From Cryptosporangium aurantiacum (GTDB taxonomy: Bacteria > Actinomycetota > Actinomycetes > Mycobacteriales > Cryptosporangiaceae), in assembly GCF_900143005.1 (NCBI RefSeq), contig NZ_FRCS01000013.1:164935-228934 (forward strand): a stretch of 64,000 bases of DNA, read 5' to 3'. The notes below the pieces were generated by a model, which was given only the letters and a program-made list of their open reading frames with translations, did no database searches and was not told the DNA's origin. Positions 39,700 to 48,924 of this stretch are shown here, in pieces (positions within the stretch are counted from its first letter, which is position 1; the number at the start of each line of letters is the position of its first letter). Position numbers and translations under genes: made by a program.

Positions 39700-41289
39700 A
39701 TGGCGAGCTTCCTGCACCGGATGAGTATTCGCAGCAACCTGCTGCTCATCGCTGCGCTGGCGCTGGTGGCTGCCGCACTCATCGGCACGGTGAGCCTCGT
39801 CCAGATGAACCGGATCGCCGACCGCGCGCAGGAAATCTACGACAAGTCCCTGCAGCCGGTACGGGTCGTCGGCGAGATCCAGGGCGCGATCTGGCACTCC
39901 CGCTGGGCGAGCCTCTCGGCGTCGACGTCGTCGGACGCGGCGAAAGAAACGGCGTACCGGGCCGAGGCCAACGAGGAGTTGGAGGCGGTTCAGGCCGGTA
40001 TCACCGAGTTCGGGACCCTGCCGGTCTCGTCCGAGGAGAAGGCCGCGATGGACAAGTTCGCGGCCGCCTGGGCGGAGTACCTCGACCTGCGTCAGCAGGC
40101 GCTGGACCTGGAGGCGGCGAATCGCATCGCGGAGTGGCAGACGCTGCGCTCCACCCAGCTCAACCCGTCGATCGTCGAGGCCGTCGGGCTGCTCGAGGAC
40201 GCGAAAACGGTCTCGACGGAGGCCGCGGCCGACGCCACCGCCAACGCCCGCTCGGCCGCCGACACCGCGCGGAACACGATCCTCGCCGTGCTCGTTCTCG
40301 GCATCCTGATCACGGCGGCGTTCGCAGTGCTCACCGCACGGTCGCTGGTCGGCAGGGTGCACCGGCTGCGGGACCAGCTCACCGCGATGGCGGGCGGCGA
40401 CCTGGCGGAGCGTCCGGTCGACACGGCGACCAACGAGATCGGCGAGATGTCCCGGGCGGTGCAGCAGGCCGCGGAGAAGATGCGCGGCACGATCCTGACC
40501 CTCGCCGAGACCAGCGTCGGGCTCACCCGCAGCTCCGCGTCGCTGCAGAGCGCCAGCCGCGAGCTGACCGAGAACGCGGACCGGGCGAGCCGCCAGGTGT
40601 CGGCGCTCGACTCGGCCGCGACCGAGGTGACCGGCGGCGTGCAGGCGGTCGCCGGTGGCGCCCAAGAGATGGGTGCGGCGATCCGCGAGATCTCGGTCAA
40701 CGCGTCGGACGCCGCGTCCGTCGCCGGGCAGGCGGTGGACTCGGCGGCGCAGACCCAGCAGGTGATGGTGCGGCTGGGCAACTCGTCCACCGAGATCGGG
40801 AACGTGCTGAAGACGATCACCGCGATCGCCGAACAGACCAACCTGCTCGCGCTCAACGCGACGATCGAGGCGGCGCGCGCCGGGGAGAGCGGCAAGGGCT
40901 TCGCGGTCGTCGCCGGTGAGGTCAAGGACCTCGCGCAGGAGACCGCGAAGGCCACCGAGGAGATCGGGCGGCGGATCGACGCGATCCAGCAGGACACCCG
41001 GAGCGCGGCCGACGCGATCGCCGGGATCAGCGAGGTGATCGGGAAGATCAACGACTACCAGACGACGATCGCGTCGGCGGTCGAGGAGCAGAGCGCCACG
41101 ACCAACGGCATGACCGGTGACCTCGACCGGGTCGCCGGGGGCACCGGGGAGATCAGCAGCCAGCTGACGCAGGTCGCTGAGCTCACGGAGGCGACCGAGG
41201 GCGCCGCGCGGGCGACCCAGAACGCGGCGGGCGAGCTGGACGTCGCCGCCGAGCAGCTCCGAGCCGCGATCGGGACGTTCCGCTACTGA
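39700..41289 (+). CDS. Methyl-accepting chemotaxis protein
   Basis: The product has 529 residues. ATG 39700 has GAGGAG 8 bases upstream. Membrane helix 1 ([20 protein letters not shown]) is followed by a four-helix-bundle sensor domain of about 150 residues, membrane helix 2 ([20 protein letters not shown]), a HAMP linker and the signalling domain with the hairpin tip [21 protein letters not shown] and [25 protein letters not shown]. It signals through CheA/CheW to flagella. No che genes are in the window. A FliA-type promoter precedes it, in keeping with the sigma factor gene at the right edge. Confidence 0.95.
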   Translation: MASFLHRMSIRSNLLLIAALALVAAALIGTVSLVQMNRIADRAQEIYDKSLQPVRVVGEIQGAIWHSRWASLSASTSSDAAKETAYRAEANEELEAVQAGITEFGTLPVSSEEKAAMDKFAAAWAEYLDLRQQALDLEAANRIAEWQTLRSTQLNPSIVEAVGLLEDAKTVSTEAAADATANARSAADTARNTILAVLVLGILITAAFAVLTARSLVGRVHRLRDQLTAMAGGDLAERPVDTATNEIGEMSRAVQQAAEKMRGTILTLAETSVGLTRSSASLQSASRELTENADRASRQVSALDSAATEVTGGVQAVAGGAQEMGAAIREISVNASDAASVAGQAVDSAAQTQQVMVRLGNSSTEIGNVLKTITAIAEQTNLLALNATIEAARAGESGKGFAVVAGEVKDLAQETAKATEEIGRRIDAIQQDTRSAADAIAGISEVIGKINDYQTTIASAVEEQSATTNGMTGDLDRVAGGTGEISSQLTQVAELTEATEGAARATQNAAGELDVAAEQLRAAIGTFRY

Positions 41290-41346
41290 CGCCGGGCCCG
41301 GCGAGGCCGGCCGGGTCGGGCTCCGGCCCGGCCCCGGCGCTTCGGG
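41290..41346. terminator. GC-rich imperfect hairpin between convergent genes
   Basis: CGCCGGGCCCGG (41290-41301) can pair with CCGGCCCCGGCG near 41329-41340 with one mismatch, with further GGCC-rich pairing inside. It lies between the receptor gene (+) and rmlA (-) and is the only terminator candidate there. Confidence 0.35.
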
Positions 41347-42213
41347 TCAGGACGAAGCGAGCAGGTCGAGCAGGTAGTCGCCGTAGCCGGACTTGCGCAG
41401 CGGCTCGGCGAGTTCGCGGAGCTGGTCGGCGGTGATGTAGCCCTGCCGCCAGGCGACCTCTTCGACGCAGCCGATCTTGAAGCCCTGCCGCTCCTCGATC
41501 ACCCGCACGTACTCGGCGGCCTGCACCAGCGAGGTGAACGTGCCGGTGTCCAGCCAGGCGGTGCCGCGGTCCAGCACGGTCACCTTCAGCTGGCTGGCCG
41601 AGAGGTACGCCTGGTTGACCGCGGTGATCTCCAGCTCGCCCCGCGCCGACGGCTTGAGGTCCCGCGTGATCTCCACGACCCGGTTGTCGTAGAAGTACAG
41701 GCCCGGCACGACGTACTTGGACTTCGGCTTCTCCGGCTTCTCCTCCAGGGAGAGCACGGTGCCGGTCTCGTCGAACTCGACCACCCCGTACGCCTCGGGG
41801 TTGGCCACCGGGTACGCGAACACGCGGCCGCCGGTCAGCCCGTTGTGCGTCGAGAGCTGCCGACCGAGCCCCGCGCCGTGGAAGATGTTGTCGCCGAGCA
41901 CCAGGGCCACCGGCTGGTCACCGATGAACTCGGCCCCGATGAGGAACGCCTGCGCGATCCCGTCCGGCGACGGCTGCACCGTGTACCGGATCTCCATGCC
42001 CCACTGCGACCCGTCGCCGAGCAGCTTCTCGAACTGCGCCGCGTCGCCGGGCGTGGTGATGACCAGCACCTCGCGGATGCCCGCCATCATCAGCGTCGAG
42101 AGCGGGTAGTACACCATCGGCTTGTCGAAAACGGGCATCAACTGCTTTGACACGGCGTGAGTGATCGGCCACAACCGCGAACCGGTGCCACCGGCCAGGA
42201 GGATTCCGCGCAC
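41347..42213 (-). CDS. rmlA: Glucose-1-phosphate thymidylyltransferase
   Basis: The product has 288 residues, full length. GTG 42213 gives [18 protein letters not shown] with the nucleotidyl-transfer loop. Signatures include [50 protein letters not shown] and [10 protein letters not shown]. It makes dTDP-glucose from glucose-1-phosphate and dTTP, the first step to dTDP-L-rhamnose. It is divergent from rmlB with a small ORF between them. Confidence 0.97.
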   Translation of the reverse strand: MRGILLAGGTGSRLWPITHAVSKQLMPVFDKPMVYYPLSTLMMAGIREVLVITTPGDAAQFEKLLGDGSQWGMEIRYTVQPSPDGIAQAFLIGAEFIGDQPVALVLGDNIFHGAGLGRQLSTHNGLTGGRVFAYPVANPEAYGVVEFDETGTVLSLEEKPEKPKSKYVVPGLYFYDNRVVEITRDLKPSARGELEITAVNQAYLSASQLKVTVLDRGTAWLDTGTFTSLVQAAEYVRVIEERQGFKIGCVEEVAWRQGYITADQLRELAEPLRKSGYGDYLLDLLASS

Positions 42214-42293
42214 GCCGGGCAGCCTACGCGATTCAGAAACCACGCAGGCCGTGTGCTGAGCGCTTCACCCGTCGTGACGTGAGCCCGGTCGCA

Positions 42294-42521
42294 TCACCGG
42301 GAGGTCTTGTCGTCCTCGTTCAGTTCGGGGATCGCGTCGACGCCGAGGTCACCGGCGGCCACGGCAGCGGCGGCGCCGAGCGTGCCGGGCGCCGTCTGGG
42401 TGTCGCGGTGCGCGTCGTCCGCGTCCCGCCCGGCCTCCGGGTGACCCGGCCGCGGCAGCCCGGTACCTTCGCCAACGGTGTCGAAACCGGCGCTCTGGTT
42501 GTAGTCAGCTGAACTTTTCAT
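42294..42521 (-). CDS. Small acidic hypothetical protein upstream of rmlA
   Basis: The product has 75 residues. ATG 42521 gives MKSSADYNQSAGFDTVGEGT and the C-terminus GVDAIPELNEDDKTSR. It is rich in Asp, Glu, Gly and Ala, with no hydrophobic core, signal or known motif, and probably disordered. Third positions follow the strong G/C bias of genuine genes apart from the first few codons. No clear ribosome site precedes the ATG; a 10-bp palindrome lies 6 bases upstream. It lies 80 bp before rmlA on the same strand. Confidence 0.5.
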   Translation of the reverse strand: MKSSADYNQSAGFDTVGEGTGLPRPGHPEAGRDADDAHRDTQTAPGTLGAAAAVAAGDLGVDAIPELNEDDKTSR

Positions 42522-42527
42522 AAATAG

Positions 42528-42537
42528 GGGTATACCC
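42528..42537. promoter_or_regulatory. 10-bp palindrome GGGTATACCC
   Basis: A perfect palindrome lies in the 86-bp gap between the divergent small ORF (-) and rmlB (+). TATACCC/GGGTATA also offers a -10-like TATACC. It may be an operator or promoter element for the rml genes. Confidence 0.35.
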
Positions 42538-42607
42538 GGCGGATTGGCGTCGTAAGCGGCTCGGCGATTCACGGTCGGTCGCTCCCGGTGACTACACTCC
42601 GGTCCCC

Positions 42608-43600
42608 GTGAGGATTCTTGTCACCGGCGGCGCCGGTTTCATCGGGTCGCAGTACGTCCGCACGCTCCTGAGCGGCGGATACGACGGTGCGCCCGACTGG
42701 TCGGTGACGGTGCTGGACTCCCTCACCTACTCCGGAAACCTGCCGAACCTCGACCCGGTTGCCGACAACCCGCGGTACACGTTCGTCAAGGGCGACATCA
42801 CCGACGTCGATCTGGTGAACGATCTGGTGCCAGGACATGACGCGATCGTGCACTTCGCCGCCGAGTCCCACGTCGACCGCTCGATCACCGGCGCCGCCCA
42901 GTTCGTCACGACGAACGTCCTCGGCACCCAGACGCTCGTCGACGCCGCGCACCGCCACGGCACCGGCCGGTTCCTGCACGTCTCCACCGACGAGGTGTAC
43001 GGCTCGATCGACGAGGGCTCCTGGCCGGAGACCCACCCGCTGCAGCCGAACTCGCCGTACTCGGCGTCCAAGGCCTCCAGCGACCTGATCGCGCTGTCGT
43101 ACCACCGCACCCACCACGTCGACGTCGTCGTCACCCGGTGCAGCAACAACTACGGGCCGTACCAGTTCCCCGAGAAGGTCATCCCGCTCTTCGTGACCAA
43201 CCTCCTCGACGGCAAACCGGTGCCGCTCTACGGCGACGGCGGCAACGTCCGCGACTGGCTCCACGTCGAGGACCACTGCCGCGGCATCCAGCTCGCGCTG
43301 ACCGGTGGCCGGGCGGGTGAGGTCTACAACATCGGTGGCGGCACCGAGCTGACGAACAAGGAGCTCACCCAGCTCCTGCTCGACGCCACCGGCCGCGACT
43401 GGGACACCTACGTCACCCCGGTCGCCGACCGCAAGGGCCACGACCGGCGGTACTCGGTCGACATCAGCAAGATCCACGACGAACTCGGCTACACGCCGCA
43501 GGTGCCGTTCGACACCGGGCTGGCCGAGACCGTGGCCTGGTACCGCGACCGCCGCGACTGGTGGGAGCCCCTCAAGCAGCGCGCCGCGCTCGGCAACTGA
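42608..43600 (+). CDS. rmlB: dTDP-glucose 4,6-dehydratase
   Basis: The product is a 330-residue extended SDR. TGGAGFIGS at 6-14 binds NAD; HFAAESHVDRSI, HVSTDEVYGS (Thr-Asp-Glu active-site triplet), YSASKASSD (YxxxK) and RCSNNYGPYQFPEKVIPLF are specific to RmlB. It converts dTDP-glucose to the 4-keto-6-deoxy sugar. GTG 42608 is the only plausible start. It is followed directly by rmlD in a TGATG overlap. Confidence 0.98.
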   Translation: MRILVTGGAGFIGSQYVRTLLSGGYDGAPDWSVTVLDSLTYSGNLPNLDPVADNPRYTFVKGDITDVDLVNDLVPGHDAIVHFAAESHVDRSITGAAQFVTTNVLGTQTLVDAAHRHGTGRFLHVSTDEVYGSIDEGSWPETHPLQPNSPYSASKASSDLIALSYHRTHHVDVVVTRCSNNYGPYQFPEKVIPLFVTNLLDGKPVPLYGDGGNVRDWLHVEDHCRGIQLALTGGRAGEVYNIGGGTELTNKELTQLLLDATGRDWDTYVTPVADRKGHDRRYSVDISKIHDELGYTPQVPFDTGLAETVAWYRDRRDWWEPLKQRAALGN

Positions 43601-44487
43601 TGCGCTGGCTGATCACCGGCGCCGGTGGCGCCCTCGGACACGACCTGGTCGTGGCACTGCGCGACGCCGACGTGACGGCCGCCACCCGGGCCGTCCTCGA
43701 CATCACTGATCGCGACGCGGTGCGGGCGGCGGTCGCCGGCCACGACGTCGTCGTGAACGCCGCCGCGTACACCGCGGTCGACAACGCGGAGGCCGACGAG
43801 GACGAGGCCACCCGGATCAACGGCCACGGCCCGGCGCTGCTCGCCGACGCCTGTGCCGCGACCGGTGCGGTGCTGCTGCAGATCTCCACCGACTACGTGC
43901 TTCCCGGCGACGCCACGACGCCCTGCCCGGAGGACGCCGCGACGAACCCGGTGAACGCCTACGGGCGCAGCAAGCTCGCCGGTGAGCAGGCCGTGCTGAC
44001 GACGCTGCCGGACCGCGGCTACGTGGTGCGGACGGCCTGGCTTTACGGCGAGACCGGGAACAACTTCGTCGCGACGATGCTGAAGCTGGCCGCGACCCGC
44101 CCGACCGTGAGCGTCGTCGACGACCAGCACGGGCAGCCGACCTGGACCAGCGCGCTGGCCGCACAGCTGGTGGCGCTCGGGAGCGCCGCGCGCGACGGCG
44201 AGGCCGCGCCCGGCGTCTACCACGGCACCGCGTCCGGGCAGACCACCTGGCACGGCCTCACCCGGGCGATCTACGCACTCGCGGGCCTCAACCCCGCCCG
44301 GGTCGAGACGACGACGAGTGACGCGTTCCCGCGCCCGGCCAAGCGTCCCGCGTACAGCGTGCTCGGCCACGACCGGTGGGCCGCGGCCCGGTTGGCCCCG
44401 CAGCCGCACTGGCACGACCAGCTCGAGGAAGCGCTCAAGCGGCCCTCGTTCGTCCGGCTCGTCGAAGCCGCCGGGGCACGGACGTGA
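43600..44487 (+). CDS. rmlD: dTDP-4-dehydrorhamnose reductase
   Basis: The product has 295 residues. MRWLITGAGGALGHDLVVAL binds NADPH; VVNAAAYTAVDNAE, LLQISTDYVLPGD and YGRSKLAGEQAV (YxxxK) are RmlD signatures, as is VVRTAWLYGETGNNFVATML. The last step gives dTDP-L-rhamnose, used for the rhamnosyl linker or other wall glycans. The ATG overlaps the rmlB stop, and the stop overlaps the flippase start (GTGA). Confidence 0.97.
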   Translation: MRWLITGAGGALGHDLVVALRDADVTAATRAVLDITDRDAVRAAVAGHDVVVNAAAYTAVDNAEADEDEATRINGHGPALLADACAATGAVLLQISTDYVLPGDATTPCPEDAATNPVNAYGRSKLAGEQAVLTTLPDRGYVVRTAWLYGETGNNFVATMLKLAATRPTVSVVDDQHGQPTWTSALAAQLVALGSAARDGEAAPGVYHGTASGQTTWHGLTRAIYALAGLNPARVETTTSDAFPRPAKRPAYSVLGHDRWAAARLAPQPHWHDQLEEALKRPSFVRLVEAAGART

Positions 44488-45830
44488 GTTGGACCCGCCT
44501 GCGCGCGCTGCTGGGCAGCGCCGCGTCGGTGGGCGCGGGCTACCTGGTGCTGGGCGGCGCCGGGTACCTGTTCCTCGCGGTCGCCAGCCGGGTCTTCGAC
44601 GAGGGCGCGTACTCGGCGCTGGCGTCGGTGTATCTCCTGGTCAACATCATCGGGCCGGGCCTGTTCGCGGCGGTGGAGCAGGAGACCAGCAGGCACGTCT
44701 CGACCCGGCTGGCGCGGAACGAGGATCCGCGTCCGGTGATCCGGCAGCTCGGGATGCTCTCGGGCGGCCTGTTCGCCGGCATCGCGGTGGTGACGCTCGC
44801 GCTCTCGCCGATCCTGGTTCCCGAGGTGCTGCACGGCAACACGGTGCTGCTGGCCGGGTTGCTGATCGCGAGCGCGTCCTACGCGGTCGTCTCGGTGACC
44901 CGCGGAAACTTCGGCGGACGCCATGCGTTCGGCCGCTACGGCACGTCGGTCGGCACCGAGGGGGGCGTCCGGCTGGTGGCCGGCGTGGCCCTGGCCGCGC
45001 TGGCGCTGGGCGGGGCCGCGGTCGCCGGCTGGGCGAGCGCCTACGGCCTGGCGTTCTGCCTGGCGCCGCTGGTCGCGGTCGGGCTGACCGCGCCGTGGTT
45101 CCTCCGGGACGTGCGCGGCGGCCGGGACGAGGTGAGCGGCGCCGCTGGGGCGGCGGGCCCGCTCGGACCGTTGGCCCGCGGCGTCGGTCTGCTGACGGTC
45201 GCGTGGGGTCTCTCGCTGGCGATCGCCAACGCCGCGCCGGTCGTCGTCGCCGGGCTGCTGCCGAACGACGCCGACGGGGTCGCGACCGCCGCGACGTTCT
45301 CGTCCGCGGTCGTCCTGGCCAGGATCCCGCTGTTCGTCTTCCAGGGCGCCCAGTCGCTGGTGCTCCCGTCGTTCGCGCGCGCCGCCGCGCACAGCGACCC
45401 GTCCGCCCTGCGGCAGGCCGTCCGCCCGGCGCTGCTGCTGGTCGCCGCCGTGGGCGCCGCCGCCCTGATGGTCAGCGCCGTCCTCGGCAACTGGCTCGGC
45501 CGGATCGCGTTCGGCTCGGCGTTCACCACCTCGAACGCGCTGTTCACCGCACTGATGGTCGGCACCGTCGCCGGCATGGCCGTCCAGATCGTCCAGCCCG
45601 CGCTGCTCGCGCTGGGCAGGCACCGCTGGGTGGCCGGCGGCTGGGTGATCGGCGCGGTGGTGTTCGCGGCCTCGTTCACGCTGCCGTTCGCCCCGGTCAC
45701 CGACGCCGTGATCGCCCAGCTGGCCAGCGCCGCCGCGACGCTCGGCGTCCTCGGCGTCGTGCTGTTCCGCGCGTTGCGTCCGTCGAACGTCCCCCACCCC
45801 CAGGAGTTCAGCGATGTCCAACCCGCCTGA
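44484..45830 (+). CDS. Polysaccharide flippase-like membrane protein (Wzx/MATE-like fold)
   Basis: The product has 448 residues with about 12-14 membrane segments. GTG 44484 overlaps the rmlD stop. The opening SAASVGAGYLVLGGAGYLFL with later ASRVFDEGAYSALASVYLLV resembles the polysaccharide biosynthesis export family, where the first helices read G....... A.R.L....YG.....; GLFAAVEQETSRHVSTRLAR and LLPNDADGVATAATFSSAVV fit as well. It probably moves a lipid-linked, rhamnose-containing glycan across the membrane; the substrate is inferred from operon position. It overlaps the next gene by 17 bp. Confidence 0.82.
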   Translation: MSWTRLRALLGSAASVGAGYLVLGGAGYLFLAVASRVFDEGAYSALASVYLLVNIIGPGLFAAVEQETSRHVSTRLARNEDPRPVIRQLGMLSGGLFAGIAVVTLALSPILVPEVLHGNTVLLAGLLIASASYAVVSVTRGNFGGRHAFGRYGTSVGTEGGVRLVAGVALAALALGGAAVAGWASAYGLAFCLAPLVAVGLTAPWFLRDVRGGRDEVSGAAGAAGPLGPLARGVGLLTVAWGLSLAIANAAPVVVAGLLPNDADGVATAATFSSAVVLARIPLFVFQGAQSLVLPSFARAAAHSDPSALRQAVRPALLLVAAVGAAALMVSAVLGNWLGRIAFGSAFTTSNALFTALMVGTVAGMAVQIVQPALLALGRHRWVAGGWVIGAVVFAASFTLPFAPVTDAVIAQLASAAATLGVLGVVLFRALRPSNVPHPQEFSDVQPA

Positions 45831-46863
45831 GAAGGGGGCCGCGCAGAGCCAAGCCACGCGCGTCAGCGCGGTGGTGCTCGCCTACAAGGCGGAGCCCTGG
45901 TTGCGGCGCGCGGTCGAGGCGCTGCTGGCCTCGGAGAAGGTCACCGTCGACGTCGTCCTGGTCGACAACGGCTGCACGACCGACGACGTCGAGGTCCTGG
46001 AGAAGGTCGACGGGGTGACCGTCCTCCGTCCCGGCACCAACACCGGCTTCGCCGGCGGCTGCAACCTCGGTGCGGCGTCCGCGACCGGCGAGTACCTGGC
46101 CCTGGTCAACGGCGACGCCGTGGTCGAGCCGACGACGATGAGCCGGCTGGTCGAGGAGGCATCGCGCCCGGACGTGGGCATCGCGGTCGCCAGCGTCCGG
46201 CTCGCCGAGGACCCGACGCTGCTCAACGCGGGCGCGAACCCGATCCACGTGCTGGGGCTGTCCTGGTCCGGCCGGATGGGTGAGCCGGAGACGCTGACCG
46301 AGCCGGTCGAGACCGCCGGGGCCTCCGGGGCGTGCGTCGTCGTGCCGAAGGCCCACTGGGACACGCTGGGCGGCTTCGACGAGGCGTACTTCGCGTACCA
46401 CGAGGACGCCGACCTCTCGATCCGCACCTGGCGCCGGGGTCTGCGGGTGCTGTACGTGCCGGACGCGGTCGCCGTGCACCGGTACGAGTTCTCCCGCAAC
46501 GACTTCAAGATGTACCTGGTCGAGCGGAACCGCCTGCTGTTCGTCTCGACGCTGTGGAGCGGCCGGGCGCTGGTGCTGCTCGCGCTGCCGCTGGCCGGGC
46601 TGGAGGCGGCGATGACGCTGATGGCCGCCGCGCAGGGCTGGTTCCCGGCGAAGGTGAAGGGCTGGCGGTGGCTCTGGAGCCACCGCGCGCACATCCGGAC
46701 GCGTCGGCGAGACCTGCGCGCCGAGGCCACGGTGCCCGACCGCGTGTGGATGACGCGATTGACGACAAAAGTTGACGCATCGGTCATTCCGGTTCCCGCG
46801 TTGGCCGGTGCGATCAACGGTCTGGTCACGATCTGGTGGCGGGTCGCAGGCCGGTGGGTATGA
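45814..46863 (+). CDS. GT2 glycosyltransferase, WbbL rhamnosyltransferase-like
   Basis: The product has 349 residues. ATG 45814 has CAGGAG upstream and lies inside the end of the flippase gene. VSAVVLAYKAEPWLRRAVEA LLASE opens the GT2 fold, NTGFAGGCNLGA and LALVNGDAVVEP (metal-binding region) follow, and GASGACVVVPKAHWDTLGGF DEAYFAYHEDADLSIR is typical of WbbL and related dTDP-rhamnosyltransferases. C-terminal hydrophobic helices suggest membrane association. The acceptor is unknown. Confidence 0.88.
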   Translation: MSNPPEKGAAQSQATRVSAVVLAYKAEPWLRRAVEALLASEKVTVDVVLVDNGCTTDDVEVLEKVDGVTVLRPGTNTGFAGGCNLGAASATGEYLALVNGDAVVEPTTMSRLVEEASRPDVGIAVASVRLAEDPTLLNAGANPIHVLGLSWSGRMGEPETLTEPVETAGASGACVVVPKAHWDTLGGFDEAYFAYHEDADLSIRTWRRGLRVLYVPDAVAVHRYEFSRNDFKMYLVERNRLLFVSTLWSGRALVLLALPLAGLEAAMTLMAAAQGWFPAKVKGWRWLWSHRAHIRTRRRDLRAEATVPDRVWMTRLTTKVDASVIPVPALAGAINGLVTIWWRVAGRWV

Positions 46864-46915
46864 GTAGCGCCGCCGCATTAGAGTTCGTCGACATCGAGCC
46901 TCCGGAAGAGATCTC

Positions 46916-47779
46916 ATGAGCGAAGGCGAAACCATCGTGACGGACGGGACCGCGGACGCCGCGCTGTTGAGCAGTGCTGACCCGGCTGTGCTGCCCAGCA
47001 GCGTGGTGGCCGAGAGCACCGGTGTCGAGACGGCCGCGATCGCCGAGGGTGATCTGCACCCCGCACCGGCCGAGCACGGGCCGGGCGGCCACGGGCCGGA
47101 CAACAAGGACGTCTGGCTGGTCATCCCGGTCTACAACGAGGCCCAGGTGATCGCCGACGTCGTCGAGCACGCCCGGCAGACGTTCCCGAACATCGTCTGC
47201 GTGGACGACGGGAGCCGGGACGGTTCCGCGGCCGCGATCGCGCCGACCGGTGCCCACCTCGTGCAGCACCCGATCAACATGGGTCAGGGCGCGTCGCTGG
47301 AGACCGGGCTGCGGTACGCGCTGTCCCGTCCCGGCGCCGAGTACTTCGTCACGTTCGACGCGGACGGCCAGCACCGGGTCGAGGACGCGCTGCGCATGCT
47401 CGAGGTCGCCCGCTCCGGTGAGGCGGACGTCGTCCTCGGCTCGCGGTTCCTGGAGTCCAAGGAAACCGTGCCGTGGCTCAAGCGCTTCGTCCTCAAGACC
47501 GTCGTCGCGCTCAGCCCGACCGCGCGGAAGCTGAAGCTGACCGACGCCCACAACGGTCTGCGGGTGCTCAACCGGCCGGCCGCCGAGGGTCTGCGGATCC
47601 GGATGAACGGCATGGCGCACGCGTCGGAGATCGTCGGCAAGCTGGCCCGGTCGGACTGGCGCGTGGCCGAGATTCCGGTCACGATCCTCTACACGGACTA
47701 CTCGCGGGCCAAGGGCCAGTCCCTGGTCAACGGCGTCAACATCCTGTTCGAGCTCTCCCTGCGGCACCGAGGCGTGTAA
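46916..47779 (+). CDS. GT2 glycosyltransferase, dolichyl-phosphate sugar synthase-like
   Basis: The product has 287 residues. A disordered N-terminus of about 65 residues ending in HGPGGHGPDNKD precedes VWLVIPVYNEAQVIADVVEH. VDDGSRDGS, HPINMGQGASLETGLRYAL and FVTFDADGQHRVEDALRML are DPM/ArnC-type motifs, the D.D.Q triplet binding metal and sugar nucleotide. FLESKETVPWLKRFVLK and DAHNGLRVLNR follow. It probably charges a polyprenyl phosphate. Pairing with a following DUF2304 gene is a recurring arrangement in actinobacterial glycan loci. Confidence 0.88.
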   Translation: MSEGETIVTDGTADAALLSSADPAVLPSSVVAESTGVETAAIAEGDLHPAPAEHGPGGHGPDNKDVWLVIPVYNEAQVIADVVEHARQTFPNIVCVDDGSRDGSAAAIAPTGAHLVQHPINMGQGASLETGLRYALSRPGAEYFVTFDADGQHRVEDALRMLEVARSGEADVVLGSRFLESKETVPWLKRFVLKTVVALSPTARKLKLTDAHNGLRVLNRPAAEGLRIRMNGMAHASEIVGKLARSDWRVAEIPVTILYTDYSRAKGQSLVNGVNILFELSLRHRGV

Positions 47780-47782
47780 TCG

Positions 47783-48202
47783 ATGGTCATCCAGTTCCTG
47801 CTGCTGCTCGCGGTCGCCGCGTCGCTGGTCTACTTCGTCCGGCAGCAGCACGGCGTCCGCCTGCAGGCGGGCAAGCGGCTGGCGTTCGTGGCGTTCCTGC
47901 TGTTCGCCGCCTATGCGGTCATCCGCCCGGACGACCTGACCTGGGTAGCACACAAGGTGGGTGTCGGCCGCGGCGCCGACCTGGTGCTCTACGCGACCGT
48001 CGTCGCGTTCGTGTTCGTCGTCATCAACTTCTACCTGCGGACGCGGGAGATGGAACGGCGGATCACCGAGCTGGCGCGTGCGGTGGCGCTGCGCGACGCG
48101 GAGATCCTCAACCAGCACCGGATCCCCACCGCGCCGTCGGCCCGGCCGGACGCCGAGGCCGCGATGCTCGCCGCGGTCGTCGCCGAGGGCAAGCAGCCCT
48201 AG
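47783..48202 (+). CDS. DUF2304 family membrane protein
   Basis: The product has 139 residues. Three membrane segments (VIQFLLLLAVAASLVYFV, RLAFVAFLLFAAYAVI, LVLYATVVAFVFVVINFYL) separated by RPDDLTWVAHKVGVGRGADL, the DUF2304 signature (P.....A...G..RG.DL..Y), followed by a helical REMERRITELARAVALRDAE that is likely a coiled coil. It begins 4 bp after the GT2 gene. DUF2304 proteins may act as partner or membrane anchor of DPM-like transferases; the function is not established. A degenerate 15-bp repeat (CTAGGACCGGCAGCG) follows its stop. Confidence 0.88.
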   Translation: MVIQFLLLLAVAASLVYFVRQQHGVRLQAGKRLAFVAFLLFAAYAVIRPDDLTWVAHKVGVGRGADLVLYATVVAFVFVVINFYLRTREMERRITELARAVALRDAEILNQHRIPTAPSARPDAEAAMLAAVVAEGKQP

Positions 48203-48244
48203 GACGGGCAGCCCCAGGGACCGGCAGCGCTAGGACCGGCAGCG

Positions 48245-48832
48245 CTAGGACCGGCTCAGCCCGGCGAGGACGTAGCCGAGCAGACGGACGGCACTCTCCT
48301 CGGCGTCCGGAACGTCGAGGTTCGCCAGCGCGAGCCCGTTGACCAGCCGCAGCAGGTCACTGACCGGGACGTCGGCGCGGATCGCGCCGACTTCCTTGGC
48401 GCGGTTGAGCAACCGCTCGGCGGCGCCTTCCATCGTGGTGTAGCACCAGGTCAGGTCGCCGCCCTCGGCCAGCCACGCGCTCCGCAGCGATGTGGCGAGG
48501 CCGCGGTACCGGATCGAGTGCAGCACGACGGCTTCCAGCCAGGCGCCGAGCGCGGCAGCCGGGTCCGGGTCGTTCAGCCGGCGGGCCGCCTCCCGGCAGA
48601 GGTCCTCGACCTGCTCGTGGAACACCGCGCTCAGCAGCGCGGCGCGGGTCGGGAAGTGCCGGTAGAGCGTGCCGGAGCCGACCCCTGCTCGGCGAGCGAT
48701 GTCGTCCAGCGAGGTCTCCGCGCCGTGCTGAGCGACCGCCTCGCGGGCGGCGTCCAGCAGGCGGTCGTAGTTGCGCCGGGCGTCCGCACGCAGGGGACGC
48801 CCGGCGGCAGACGACGGCGCAGCCGGAGACAT
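48245..48832 (-). CDS. TetR/AcrR-family transcriptional regulator
   Basis: The product has 195 residues. The N-terminal helix-turn-helix is NYDRLLDAAREAVAQHG, LDDIARRAGVGSGTLYRHFP TRAALLSAVF, the classical TetR pattern. The C-terminal ligand domain is typical of the TetR_C_33-like group (SIRYRGLATSLRSAWLAEGG DLTWCY). Target genes are not evident: the divergent neighbour is glutathione peroxidase, 92 bp away, which it may control. Its TAG stop falls in a 15-bp repeat shared with the end of the DUF2304 locus. Confidence 0.92.
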   Translation of the reverse strand: MSPAAPSSAAGRPLRADARRNYDRLLDAAREAVAQHGAETSLDDIARRAGVGSGTLYRHFPTRAALLSAVFHEQVEDLCREAARRLNDPDPAAALGAWLEAVVLHSIRYRGLATSLRSAWLAEGGDLTWCYTTMEGAAERLLNRAKEVGAIRADVPVSDLLRLVNGLALANLDVPDAEESAVRLLGYVLAGLSRS

Positions 48833-48924
48833 ACCCGAATCGTAGCTCTGCGGGTGTCAGCGATTACCGAACCCATTACAGTAAGAGCGACCAGCCCCTC
48901 GACGCCCCCGGAGGCTTCGACCCG

